64,000 bases of DNA from Roridomyces roridus (Eukaryota > Basidiomycota > Agaricomycetes > Agaricales > Mycenaceae), in contig JARKIF010000030.1 of assembly GCA_029378245.1 (NCBI GenBank), positions 434,001-498,000 of the forward strand, read 5' to 3'. The translations under genes were made by a program, and so were the position numbers. Position 1 is the stretch's first letter; each line of letters opens with the position of its first letter. Below, piece after piece: positions 35,826 through 46,440 of this stretch. The notes under the pieces were generated by a model. That model was not told the origin of the DNA and made no database searches. It saw only the letters and a list, made by a program, of their open reading frames with translations.

Positions 35826-36261
35826 TGTCGAAGGAGGGAAGGAAGGAAATATTCTGAATTCTGAAGAGTCCAACGGCGCTGGCAGGACCTTTATCTCTCT
35901 CTCCCCTCCGACAGCTCGCCCTCCAACTGCAGTCGCATCGCCCCTCGAACTGCGTCGAAACTACATACCATGCTTGAGAAAATTACGAAAAGGTGAACGT
36001 TTTAGCACATACCGTCTGATGGCCGAGGGAGCTACCATTCAGATGACGATGCATCTATTTGACGACAGCGCAGCAAATACCGTCTAGGGAGTTACCATCA
36101 GATAAAATACCACCACCACGCTCCCTCCCGCCTCCCTCCAGCAACCAGTCGGACTGCCCATACTTTCAGTCCGACAGCTCGCATTCACCCCTGCTCAGAA
36201 ACACAGCATCGCGGACTGCGGAAATAAATTGCACGTTCATGGGTTGCTGCCTGAGCTCAGA
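35826..36261. other. Divergent promoter region between laccase-like gene and small secreted protein
   Basis: No gene is seen. A GATAAAGG sequence lies about 65 nt before the laccase-like ATG on the minus strand. An approximate repeat of about 30 nt beginning TACCGTCT and containing GAG-T-ACCATCAGAT lies at about 36008-36045 and 36078-36105. Confidence 0.4.
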
Positions 36262-36268
36262 TATAAGT
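36262..36268 (+). promoter_or_regulatory. TATA-like box of the small secreted protein
   Basis: ATATAAGT lies about 45 nt before the ATG at 36311. Confidence 0.45.
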
Positions 36269-36310
36269 GTCTTCGGTCATTCTGGAGTGAATAACACACC
36301 TTTCCTTCAC

Positions 36311-36618
36311 ATGCTCCTCAACGCCGTCTTATCCTTCTTCTTCCTGTCCCTGGTGGCCGCAGTAGTAAGCTCATTCCATCTCTCCGCCCGCCACGCGTAT
36401 CGCAGGCCACTCACCTCTGTCGCAGCCCTGAGCCCTTCACCGTGACGCGCACCTTCAAGACCATGACCGATGTCGCGCCCTTCATCGTGACGCAGACGAC
36501 CGTCTTTGCTTTCACGTACATACGTCCCGTTGCTCCTCCTCGCCACGTTGCTCACCCGAGTCATACCAGGCCTAGCCCGACGACGACGCTTGCCGTCCCC
36601 ACCGGCCCTGGTGCCTGA
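36311..36618 (+). CDS. Small secreted protein, 88 aa, one intron
   Basis: Start 36311 opens with a clear signal peptide (MLLNAVLSFFFLSLVAAV). A 41-nt intron (36365-36405, GTAAGC..CGCAG) removes the early stop seen in the genomic frame and continues into ATHLCRSPEPFTVTRTF, then VAPFIVTQTTVFAF and a Pro/Thr-rich tail ending AVPTGPGA at 36618. The exons sum to 267 nt, exactly 89 codons with stop. The mature chain is about 70 residues with one cysteine and many Thr, Pro and Val, and it resembles no family I know. It could be an effector-like or cell-wall-associated secreted peptide. It is divergent from the laccase-like gene. Confidence 0.6.
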
Positions 36619-37081
36619 ATAGTGCGATGTTGCGCGATAGTACTCTTGAAGTCACATCTTGAATCTCTTGTGCTAGTGCGAGACTTCGGTGTAATGGACA
36701 TTGTAATATCTTGAGGCGATTTTGAAAGTCCGCGTCCGAGATCCGGATCCGGAAGAAGGGTATGGGAAGAGGAGAGGACTTGACGCGCGCCGTTTCAATT
36801 AGACCCTTCGATCGAGCAGCGGAAACGACGGAAACTCGGGTCTTGAGACCGACATGAGATGAGGGAACAAGAAGTGGTCCGCCGATTGTCAGCCGAAGCA
36901 TCCGAGCATGCCGAATTCACACACGCACACCAGAGAAATCTTGGAACGCAACCAAACAAGACTTGAGTCGTTCACAGTTATAATTCATTATCTACGTTAA
37001 ATCCCAAGGAAACCATAAATACAATAAGTACCCGTTTCCGCCACATAATCCCAGGGACACCGCCCTATCGTGAAATTCATT
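36619..37081. other. Intergenic
   Basis: No gene is supported; a minus-strand frame at 36572-36901 lacks motifs. Confidence 0.4.
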
Positions 37082-39107
37082 TTAGATACAGAGAACCTGG
37101 CCGATTGCGAGGTCTGGGTGAATCGAGGTAAGTTCGATCAACGGAGAATACGGGACGATAACGCACTAGTGCAACCACTGTTGATCGAGGGATTCAACGA
37201 GTGCATGGTAGCATCAGAGATGCCGAAGCGGGACTCCAGAGCACTGCAAGTGTCGCCACTGACGACGGTGTACGACGACGAGCATCCGCCGCTGGAGGAA
37301 CCTCCTGCGAGGCAGAGAACCTGTCCGATCTGGAGGTCTGACCGCATGTCAGTGCCGGCCAGCATGAAAGAAAAGAAAAGACGCACTGGTGCAACCGCTG
37401 TTGATGGATGGGTTGAGCGAGTGCATGGTAGCATCGGAGAGACCGAAGCGGGACTCGAGGGCTGAGCAAGTGTCACCGCTGACGACGGTATACGAGGAGC
37501 TGCACGATCCGGAGCTACCACCGCCGCCAGAGCTGCTGCCGCCACCGGAGCCTGCAGCGAGGCAGAGAACTTGTCCAATAGCCAGGTCTATTGGTGACGA
37601 ACAAATAATTTAGCCCAAGACGAGCAAACGAGGACAAAGGGCAAGAGAAGACTCACTCGTGCAGCCGCTGTTGATCGACGGGTTCAAGGAGTGAATCGTA
37701 GCGTCCGAGACACCAAAGCGCGACTCGAGGGCGCTGCAAGTATCACCACTGACCACGGTGTAAGTCGTCGCACAGCTGCCGCTGGAGCCAGTCGAGCCTC
37801 CCCCGCCGCCGGTGGAGGTTCCTCCACCACCACCGCTGGAAGAACCAGAGACGGGGAAGGACTGCGAGCGGACTTGAGTGATCCAGGCCGAGTTGCCGTT
37901 GGGGTATTGCCAGGTCATGGCACCAGCGCCTTCGGAGGAGGTTAGTCAACACCGGGAACAAATAAATACAAACAAATCAACTCACTCCATCCCGAGTTCT
38001 TCGCCTGCGCCAAGCAGCCAGCAAGTGTCCCGGGGTCCATGTAGCCTGAAAATTAGGTATTAGCCCGTAAATTTAAGCAGCCCGCCACAATTCCCCACCT
38101 GTCGTCGAATCACCAACAGTGGCAGGTTTTCCAATAACCAACTTGTTCAAAGGTACTCCGCTGTTGGCGATTTGGAATACGGCAGACTGGGGCCATTGAC
38201 TCGAAGATGTCTGCAAAAGCCCATCACAAGTAGTGTAGTCGCTGCCCTGATTATAGAACTGCACACCAAGTCAATCGGATGAGTTCGAATAAAAGATTGA
38301 ACACGCACCTGAATGTTGTACCAGTCGATCAAGCCACCGACGGCGGCGTGGACACCGAGGTAGCCGTTGCCGGGCCAAAGACCGGGAGAGAACCAGGGAG
38401 CGACAGGAGCGTGGGTGAGGATGTATTGGCCCTGAGGAAGCTGTGCGCGGAGCGCCCGTGTGAAGGTAGACAGCCATGCGACAGCAGTGCCCGCAGTCTC
38501 GATAGCGCCAAAGTCCTAAGATAATTCAACTCAGCTTCCTAGCAATCCTCTGAGCATAAAGAACGTACTTCGTAGTCCACATCAACACCATCGAGGCCGT
38601 AAGTTTTCACGTAGTTGGAGATGAAGTTGGCGGCGGCGGTGGGGTCGTCGCCAGCGCTGGTCGGGTTGGGACCGGAACCGTACGCGGAGACGATGAGGCT
38701 GATGCCGGCGGCGGCGTACTGTGACTTGGTGTTGGCACGCGTGGTCGCGTCGATCTGGGTCCAGGTGATGGCGTTGTCTACGAGGCTCGAGGAGTAGATG
38801 AACGAGAGCGCAAAGACGTTGAAGCCCTGTCGGCGGTGAGTCGGGATAAACATTGTTGGGGTATAAAAGTACGCACCGAAAGGTCGGACACAGCAGGGAG
38901 ACTGTTGGACGAGACGAATCGGTCAAAGTAGGCGACCCACACGGGACTGGAGGGGATGACCGCGCGCGAGCTGAGGAGGATGTCCCGAGCGAGGGGGCTC
39001 AGTCCATCGGCGTTCCGGCCGAGAGTTGTGTTGAACGGAACAGCTTCGACGACAAGGACGGTGAAGAGCGCAGAGAGCAGCGACGCGAGGATTCCAAACC
39101 GGGCCAT
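37082..39107 (-). CDS. GH18 chitinase with three C-terminal LysM modules
   Basis: Secreted chitinase that should cut chitin through a GH18 barrel and bind chitin through LysM modules. Start 39107 gives a signal peptide (ARFGILASLLSALFTVLVVE). The barrel has WVAYFDRF, FNVFALSFIYSS, LIVSAYGSG and the catalytic DGVDVDYE (DxxDxDxE). Later segments include YLGVHAAVGGLIDWYNIQ, VIGKPATVGDS, YMDPGTLAGCLAQAKNSGW and GAMTWQYPNGNSAWI. A Gly/Ser linker (GGGGGTSTGGGGG) leads to three near-identical LysM repeats, each with YTVVSGDTCSALESRFG, SLNPSINSGCT and IGQVLCL. In each repeat an intron falls at the same place, after the codon for Thr in SGCT, so the modules spread by duplication of an exon-intron unit. 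The protein ends IGQVLCI at 37082. Roles in fungal wall remodelling or attack on other chitin-bearing organisms are both possible. Confidence 0.93.
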
Positions 39108-39161
39108 GGCAAGCTAGGGGGAGGGGTGAACCGCACAAAGATTGGACGGGCGGCGAACGTT

Positions 39162-39170
39162 CTTTTAAAG
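39162..39170 (-). promoter_or_regulatory. TATA-like box of the chitinase
   Basis: TTTAAAAG on the minus strand lies about 58 nt before the ATG at 39107. Confidence 0.4.
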
Positions 39171-40437
39171 TTTAAGCTACCCCGCGAATCAATCCTGAGA
39201 ACAGAGAGCACCAGGAACGGTTGCGATGGTTGGATCGACGGAGGATAGGTCCATGGAACGGGACCTCATGGTACGCTTTGGATGTCGGAGTTCGGATTAG
39301 TAGTTTCCACGAGAGATGCAGTCAAGCTTTCTGAACGTGCGCATGGTACAATCGCCCACGCGTGGTTTCCATGGTTATCTTGTGCCTCGAGATCACCAGA
39401 GATCACCTCGTGAACCGCTTCACCAGCGGTTGCACTCTTCGCCATCACCAAGCCATCACGGAATATTGATCTCCATATCTACTGACCGGAACCATGTGCG
39501 TTCAGACAGTCTCGTAAAGTCGTTGGGTTGACCGGATCTGAGAAAGATTACTCAACAAAACCATGCGCATCGGCGTCCTGTGTGCGAATTTTGAATTGTT
39601 ACTGTAGCAGCCTGGAGTTGTTTCATCTGCTTACATAGGTGGGGATTTAATACATACCACTTGAGAATTGTGACAGTGTGGCTACTTTTCCGTCAACAAG
39701 GGCATCGGTCAGAGAAAACAAAAATCACGCACCCTTCACTGCGATGTTGTCAGCGACAGGAGCAAGCGTGGGAGTCAGAACTCACTAGTAAAGCCTGGAA
39801 TGGACGAAACGGCCTTCTTCAAAAGAGAATCGAATCCGACCAAGCTGATCTTTGTCTTCCTCCATTCGCCAGAACCTCTTCCCTCTCTCGAGCTCGGTAA
39901 GCCGCTGTTTCAGTCCGAATGTTCTCCATGGCGATGGTTCAGAGTCCTTCAGCGCCAAGTTCACCGCCGGAGTTTAGGGAACACCAGAAGGAGCAGGGCG
40001 ACGGCGTACGACGGAACCGCTGCCCGAGATGGGAGAGTTCTGAGTCGGGGCAACTGAGTGTAAAGAGTCAAAGGAGAGCGTCTGCAGCTTCGTCCATATC
40101 TGGCTCCCGAATCACATTGGCGTCGAGGTTGAGAGTCAGGTCCGACTCGTCCGCCAGTGTTTCCGAGTTTCACGAAATAACGAGGACAAAGCAGTATGTT
40201 CGGGATTCGAGGACATGGCAGGGCAGTACCGGTAAAAATCCAGGGCTGGGTCGGAGAAAGCTTGGCATGCTGTAACTACTAACTTCAAACTGTCGCTAGG
40301 CCGACCGTCGACGCAGGTTCAACACATCACCTTGTCGCAAGGGTATATAGCAGATATCTTTCAGAACTTCTTGGGGAGAGACACTGGTGTTGAACTGGCA
40401 TGGTGGTTTCGGAAAAGATGTCATAACTCACATGCCA
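39171..40437. other. Intergenic, no supported gene
   Basis: Frames of 60-118 codons are present on both strands (for example 39919-40275, plus) but carry no motif and no consistent exon joints. Confidence 0.4.
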
Positions 40438-40623
40438 TTTGATCCGCCGCTCTTTGTCAGCTTTGTCCTCCCCTCATCTCCCTCGGGACTGAGCGGGCTG
40501 TCTTGCGCTTGAGGGCTCGAACACAGTGACTCTTTTGATCCGCCGCTCTTTGTCAGCTTTGTCCTCCCCTCATCTCCCTCGGGACTGAGCGGGCTGTCTT
40601 GCGCTTGAGGGCTCGAACACATT
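40438..40623. repeat. Exact 96-bp tandem duplication
   Basis: The unit beginning TTTGATCCGCCGCTC at 40438 starts again at 40534, and about 88 bases are identical before the copies diverge (ACACAGTG against ACACATTG). Since 96 is a multiple of three, a minus-strand frame stays open across both copies (CSSPQAQDSPLSPEGDEG twice), but no gene is apparent around it. Confidence 0.9.
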
Positions 40624-40870
40624 GCGTGTCCGCTGCCCGCACTGGGTCATCGGCGGCCGGCCATTCAAACTCTCGTGCCTTCAAGCAACGTCCAATCCCT
40701 GTACGTGGGCCGATAAAGACAATCTACGCCCTCCGGTGACGAGCAGGAGCTTCACGTCGGCCACGATTCAGTACCTCTCGGAATGACCTATTTGATCAAG
40801 CCAGTCAGCCCGCCTGCTCTCTTGTGGCGCTTCAATACCCTACTAATCGTAGCTTCGCGTTCCACCTAGA

Positions 40871-41000
40871 CATGGGGTGGATGCCCTCCAGTTTCGGTGC
40901 GTGGTTATCATTTGACGAGCGACTGTGGCCGTAAACCCGAGCGGTGGGACGATCTGCCCGAGGCTGTGAGCGACGTTTAATGCCGGAGTGCGCGCCCGTA
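40871..41000 (+). pseudogene. Relic of a P450 3' region
   Basis: ACCCGAGCGGTGGGACGATC encodes PERWDD and continues as LPEAVSDV, matching PDRWDALPDAVTSIPG of the complete P450 gene just downstream (about 43400-43450). The match includes the preceding intron region and the GACATGGGG..GATGCCCTC.AGTTTC end of the previous exon. The haem loop is missing: after SDV the relic runs into unrelated sequence. It is a leftover of a tandem P450 copy about 500 bp upstream of the living gene. Confidence 0.7.
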
Positions 41001-41318
41001 AGAACTTGGCCCTCTTGTTTATCTCACTCAAATTGATTCATCGTCACAACCCAGGTGCTATTCACCCCGGCCGTGGCAAAAGTTCGAGTCCAGACTTGCG
41101 GGCGTCCTCCACCGGCCTGGTCTGCTTCTTCCCGATAACAAGGGTGCGGCGCTCCTGCCCATGAGGGTTAGCCTGTACGACCGTCAAGCTAGCCTGTTGT
41201 GGGCTGAATCCGCTGCTTTCCGAAGTGCCGTGGTCTGGATCTCGTCAACGCCACTAGGTATCGAGCTCCCCGCAAGCGAAGAAATACTTGATTAATTGGA
41301 CCTTGTGCGGTCGACGTG

Positions 41319-41326
41319 TTATAAGC
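41319..41326 (+). promoter_or_regulatory. TATA-like box of the second P450
   Basis: TTATAAGC lies about 45 nt before the ATG at 41367. Confidence 0.45.
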
Positions 41327-41366
41327 CCGCACCGACCCCCCATCCAGGTTTCTTCCCTCTGCCAAT

Positions 41367-43808
41367 ATGATCTTACGCACCCTTCTCCTTGTGTTTGTCC
41401 CTCTCCTTTGCTATAGCCTGCATTGCCCCGCACAGTGGCTCTACCACGAACTTACTTCCCCGCTGCGCCATTTACCTGGACCCAGCAATCCCAGCTTACT
41501 CTACGGGAACACCAAGGAGATGTTGGTATGTACGGATATCTTCGCACCTCCCTCGTCTGCTAAGACTCCGCTCTAAAACAGGCCGATTTCGGCTTGGTCT
41601 CTCAGTGGCGCACCCGGTTTGGCAGAGTGTTTCGATTCTGGGGCCTTTTCAGCGTATGTCGTCGCCTTGCTCCTGAATCCTGATTTTCACCGGCAGCTTT
41701 TATGTCGGGACACAGATCAGCGAGATATACATTTCGGATCTCAAGGCACTGGCGCACATTCTGAACGACAACGTCGCCTACCGAAAACCTCCCTTCATGT
41801 TGGAGAAAACGAGGATATCCCTTGGCGGCGGTATGTGGCCCAAACCTCTCGGTGGGTTCCAGCTCATTCCTTGGCAGGAAGTGTCCTAGACATGGAACTG
41901 GATGACCATAAACGGCATGTGTGTGATCTGCTTTCTGGTCTCACAATCCCCTTACGACAGCGATCAGCGACGAGTCCTGGCAAGTTGGGCTGTCACCGTA
42001 TTGGATCAATCCCCGCTGACCAGATCCGTAGAATCAAGCCTTTGGACCCGCCCAAATCAGGCCTCTAACGGACGTGTTTATGGACAAGGCCATCCAGGTG
42101 AGAGCGTTAGGCAAAGACAAACACTGTACTGATTGCATGCTAGCTTCGAGACATCTGGGCTGGTCGAATGGAGGCCGAAGGGGACGCGACTCGAATTGAT
42201 ATCTCCGATGGTTTGAGACGCGCGACGCTGGATGTTATTGGACAGGCAGGTGAGTATGCAACACAAAATTCATCCCGGCACTACGCTGAAGTTCTTCGTC
42301 AGGGTTCTACTACCAGTTCAACGCGTTAGAAGACAAGCCGAACGAACTCAATGATACTTTTACACTGCTACACCATTCCTCGCAATCGAAGCTGTATGAC
42401 GCGGTCAGGATGACGCAGGCGAAGCTACCGATGTTGAAGCTTTTCGTATGTCGCTGATCAGCTCTCGCATTTGACACATTCACATAACAGCTTCCAGCCG
42501 TTGCCTGGCGCGCAGTTTTTCAGGAGAGGTCGTGCCATTATGGACTCCATTGGAAGAACGATTGTGTCCGACACCAAGGCGGCGTTGAAAAAATCTGAAA
42601 ACGATGAAAACCAGGGCACTCGTCGGGACTTGCTATCCGTTCTTCTAAAGGCCAACCTATCCAACGATCTGCCAAGCAATCAGCGTATGAGTGACACGGA
42701 AATCATGGCTCGTGAGTGTCGCAGTATATCGGCGGGAGGCATCGCTCATTTGCCCGGCAGAGATCCGAGCGTGAGTGAGTCTGAATGCCATAGTTCGATG
42801 ACTGGAACGCAACAGATTTTTGTTTGCCGGACATGAGACGACGAGGTGTGGGTTTTTTTCGTGCACATAAGTCTGCTGTTGTTGTTAACTCAATGTTGAA
42901 TCAGCTCATCCGTGTCTTGGGTACTTTACGAACTCTCCGTACACCCCAACATGCAGGAGAAACTGCGCGAAGAACTCTTCTCCCTTCCAACCGAAGCGCC
43001 AACCATGGACCAGCTCAATTCATTGAAATATCTCGAGTCGGTCGGTATGTCTGCACAGTCCGCTGACGGGGTCATTGAACAATGATTTCGGCCAGTGAGA
43101 GAAACACTGAGATTGCGTGCACCGGTCATTTCCGCTACGCGCATGGCTATGCGCGACGACGTCCTCCCGCTGTCCAAACCTTACATCGACAGACGCGGGA
43201 ATACTCACCAGGAATTACTGTGACTTCATCGTTATTCGTTCGCTGTGATTCTGATTTTCCCTCGCTCACAGCATGCCCCGAGGCCAGGTGATACATATCC
43301 CAATACTTGCCGTAAACACCGACAAGGAGACGTGGGGCGCCGACGCGTTGGAATTCAAGTATGTGACTGTTTCGTATGATTACCCCCGACTGATTTCCAT
43401 AGACCCGACCGCTGGGACGCCCTCCCGGATGCTGTCACCAGCATCCCCGGCGTGTGGGCCAACCTCCTCACGTTTTATGCTGGACCACATGCCTGTAAAG
43501 ACGTTTCATTTCTAGTCGAGTGTCGCACAGACGAAATTCAACCCCTTTTTCAGGCATCGGATACCGCTTTTCTCTCGTTGAGTGCGTTCATCGCATCCAC
43601 CCTCCGAGTTGAAAAAGATTGAAAATTTCTGTGCAGAATGAAAGCTCTCCTGTTTGTTCTGCTCCGTGCCTTTGAATTCGCGCCTGCAGTCCGGGAAGGA
43701 GGGATTGTTCCCCAAACCCATCGTGTCATGCAGAATCCAGGTCTGCTTGTGGCAGACGAAAAGGGTGAGGCATTTCCTCTGTTGGTCAAACCGTGCCGTC
43801 GGAACTAG
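41367..43808 (+). CDS. Cytochrome P450 monooxygenase (second)
   Basis: ER-anchored haem monooxygenase. Start 41367 gives a hydrophobic anchor (ILRTLLLVFVPLLCYSL) and then the hinge LRHLPGPSNPSLLYGN. Exons continue with WRTRFGRVFRFWG, ISDLKALAHILND, RIDISDGLRRATLDVIGQAG, a linker region with TRRDLLSVLLKANLS, the I-helix FLFAGHETTS, the K-helix ETLRLRAPV (ExxR), LPLSKPYIDRRGN, HIPILAVNTDKE, and the PDRW box. The haem loop is split by an intron at about 43513-43551: splicing joins TFYAGPHAC to IGYRFSLVE, giving F-x-x-G-x-x-x-C-I-G. One more intron leads to MKALLFVLLRAFEF and the stop at 43808. All P450 signatures are present. It is a different subfamily from the P450 at 5.8-8.0 kb (AGHETT against AGGSHTT). 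Confidence 0.9.
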
Positions 43809-44258
43809 CGTTGTCCTTCCTGTATCATATGAATGCGGACAATTTCGTACCTCGATCAAGTTCTTCAAGTCGACGCCAAGCAGCTCCCAGTTTCCCAAAC
43901 TTGGACTTGAAGTCACATCCCTCTCGGTTCTGCGACCATCACCCACTCTAGCGCTATAGCGCTGTCGAGTCCATGCTGCTAGTATACTAGTGGAGGTGGA
44001 TCCATTGGCGACGTTGTAACTCGGTCGCCACTCAGAGATATCGCAACTTGCAAGTCCCATTCAGGTCTCTCCAGTGTGGGGACCCGGAACACCTGCCGTT
44101 GGAAGTAAAGCTGTTGTCGGTTAGTCTTACGGTTTTACCTTATCCTGACGAGCAGTCTCCTGGGTCCTGCCTGCGCTCGCCCGCACACGGGGAAGCGAAA
44201 TGAAGTGAGATTTAGCACAAGGGGAGCCTGGACGGAGCATATTGACCCAGCGGATTGA
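43809..44258. other. Intergenic, no gene seen
   Basis: Spacer between the P450 stop and the promoter of the secreted beta-trefoil-like gene. Confidence 0.5.
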
Positions 44259-44265
44259 TATAAAA
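44259..44265 (+). promoter_or_regulatory. TATA box of the secreted beta-trefoil-like gene
   Basis: TATAAAA lies 68 nt before the ATG at 44327. Confidence 0.6.
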
Positions 44266-44326
44266 GGCGGCAAGTTCGCCTTTGTCCCTCTTCACCTTGT
44301 CTTCTGCCCTCACTTCTCCATTCACC

Positions 44327-45026
44327 ATGTTGAGGCTCGCTCTTTTCATGCTCCTGGCAGCCGGCCTCGTCTCTTCTACCCCCCTTAACCGACGCGTCAC
44401 CTTGGATCCCGTTGCGATTGCTGAGGAAAGTCGGCATACATTCATGCACGCTGGTCAATGACCTCTACACAGGCCCAAGTCCGAGATGAAACCGCTACAC
44501 GCGCCTTCACTGCGACGCCCATCCAAGCCAACAACGGAAATTGCCTCTCCGTTGACCCCTTCTCGGGCGACTTCCGCGAGAACCTTACGCCGGTCGCTGT
44601 GGTGCCCTGCGACGGCTCGAAGAACCAGACTTGGGATGTCATCACCGCTGGCGTTCACAACAACGTCCCAGGACAAGCTCTCATCGTCAGCAGCTTGACC
44701 AATGCTTGCCTCAATTTCGATCCCCGTAGGGCTGCGGGCAACCAAGTCCTTCTCTTCTCGTGCGGTGGACGTGCGGACGGAGGTTCGTATCCTTTGTTTT
44801 CGTGATGGAGTTCAATGGCTCACTTGCATCACCAGGCGGTCAGGTTAGCGACTCGCAGCTTTTTGCTTTCAATGGTGGTGCCGGCCCAGTCGCCCTCGTT
44901 CCGCAAAACGGGAATAATGCTACCTGCCTGACTGGCAAAGGCAATGTCATTGACCAAACCTCTTGCAATGCTGCGACCGCCAGTGGCGCTGAGCTTTTCA
45001 CCTTTGGCGCTGCTGCCAGCCCCTGA
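44327..45026 (+). CDS. Secreted ricin-B-like (beta-trefoil) protein
   Basis: Start 44327 opens with a signal peptide (LRLALFMLLAAGLVSSTP). After an intron the mature protein has repeats typical of ricin-type beta-trefoil lectins: NGNCLSVDPFSGDFRENLTP, VAVVPCDGSKNQTWDVI, NACLNFDPRRAAGNQVLLFS, then after a second intron SDSQLFAF and NATCLTGKGNVIDQTSC. Paired cysteines, the NQTW stretch and the QLFAF stretch fit the fold. The protein ends FTFGAAASP at 45026. The first intron ends at the CAG before GCCCAAGTC, but its donor is unclear. Carbohydrate binding is inferred from the fold only. The strong TATA box suggests high expression. Confidence 0.75.
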
Positions 45027-45349
45027 TGCTCAGAAAGACTTGAGATGGGCTCTACGATAGTTGTTGTAAATTTTAGCTCTTTTGTGTCGACTTTCTGTTG
45101 AGAAACCGGGGCGTCTTTGGATAATTTGGTAAAACCAGACATTGAATTGGGACGAATGGGTTAGCAAAGCGCTGTAAAGCTCAGGGAACCAGAGCTATCG
45201 GATGCATGGTAGAGACACACAGATGAGTTGTGTAATGACAGGCAGTGCGAAGGTATCCCATTTCAAAGTCTACAGATGAAAGGTATGCCCCGAGAATCTG
45301 AGGGAAAAAGTCAGCGACCAGCGAAAAATTCAGGTTTCGCATACGCACT
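45027..45349. other. Intergenic between convergent genes
   Basis: No gene is seen; it holds the 3' flanks of the secreted protein and the MICOS gene. Confidence 0.5.
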
Positions 45350-46140
45350 TTACACCGTACGCTCCTTCGCCGCCGCCTCGACCTGGCGCTCCAACTCCTC
45401 GAGCCTCTTCTCGGCCTTGTGCTCGATCTCCTCGATCTTTTCCTCGACAATCCCCACCGCCTTCTCCTCCATACTCTTCGCCACACCCAACGCCTCTCGG
45501 ATTCTTAGCCCAGTGAGCCCTTGGACCTGCTCAATGGCCGCGAGCACGCCCTGTTTTCCCTTCTCCCTCACCTCCCTCGTCCCATCGACGGCCCTTGCCC
45601 ACCCCATCGCCGTATGAGCCTTGCCCGTCTCATGAATCCTCGCCAGCTCGGGCGTATACTCGTCCTCCAGATCCGACGCATAGGCCCTCACATTCGCAGA
45701 CAGCTTGGGCAGGTAATACACTGCAGCCGTGCCGGCGAGCACCGGGGGGAAGACGGCACGCACAGGGAAGGAGCGGCGGCGTGCGAGGATGGAGCCCGTC
45801 AGGAAGGCAATGGCAACATACAGCGCACCCGGGAGGACTCGTTCGTCGGGAGGGAGGAGCGCCTTGATCCGGTTCTCGACTCGGTTTTCGACGCCGATCC
45901 AGCGGGAGACGAGGGACTGGACTTCGGCGTGGGCGGTGCGGTATTGGGTGGTAAGCGTACGCCGGGCGGTACCAATGTGTGCTTCTAGAGCCGAGGGAGT
46001 GTCGAGGAGGAGGATTTCAGGGTCCGGGGCGGGGTAGATCGAGAGCTACGGGAGAGACGAGTGGGTGGCAAGTGAGGCCACAGAAGACAGCGACGCACCT
46101 TTTGCCGCGGTGGCGGGGACGGGGATGCCTCCTGTTCCAT
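45350..46140 (-). CDS. MICOS complex subunit, MIC26/MIC27 (apolipoprotein O) family, 245 aa
   Basis: Mitochondrial inner-membrane protein of the MICOS complex, which shapes crista junctions. Start 46140 gives MEQEASPSPPPRQK; one 53-nt intron (GTGCGT..CCGTAG) follows and the exons sum to 738 nt, 245 residues. LSIYPAPDPEILLLD and the following charged helix are typical of the family's N-terminus. Two hydrophobic stretches, LPGALYVAIAFLTGSILARR and FPPVLAGTAAVYYLPKL, form the membrane hairpin. The acidic DLEDEYTPELARIHE follows, then a long Glu/Lys coiled-coil tail (KAEKRLEELERQVEAAAKE). Length and order match fungal Mic26/27 proteins; I cannot say which of the two names applies. Confidence 0.88.
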
Positions 46141-46440
46141 CTAAGGTCGAGGTGTGAGCGACGTCGAGCACGTTGGTGCAGCCTTGGGCGAGGGACACTC
46201 ACGGAGGATGACGGGACGGAGCAGACGCGTGTTTGGCTACAGCCTCGGCACGTGATTGATGGTATAAACATCGGCCGGCTTGTCACTCTTGGTTGGTCAG
46301 CAACTGAGTTTGCGGGTGGTGCATCCAAGGTGCATCTCACTTGGAAGTAAGTATGTAAAAGCTCCATGAGGCCAGCATACGTGAATGTTCAGACACACTG
46401 ATATTCGCTCTGTCAACCACCGGAAAATAAACACTGCGAC
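46141..46440. other. Intergenic, upstream of the MICOS gene
   Basis: No gene is seen. Confidence 0.45.

Noticed and set aside
35332..36087. 251-codon plus-strand open frame
   Set aside because: It is antisense to the laccase-like gene, whose copper motifs and splice sites are unmistakable.
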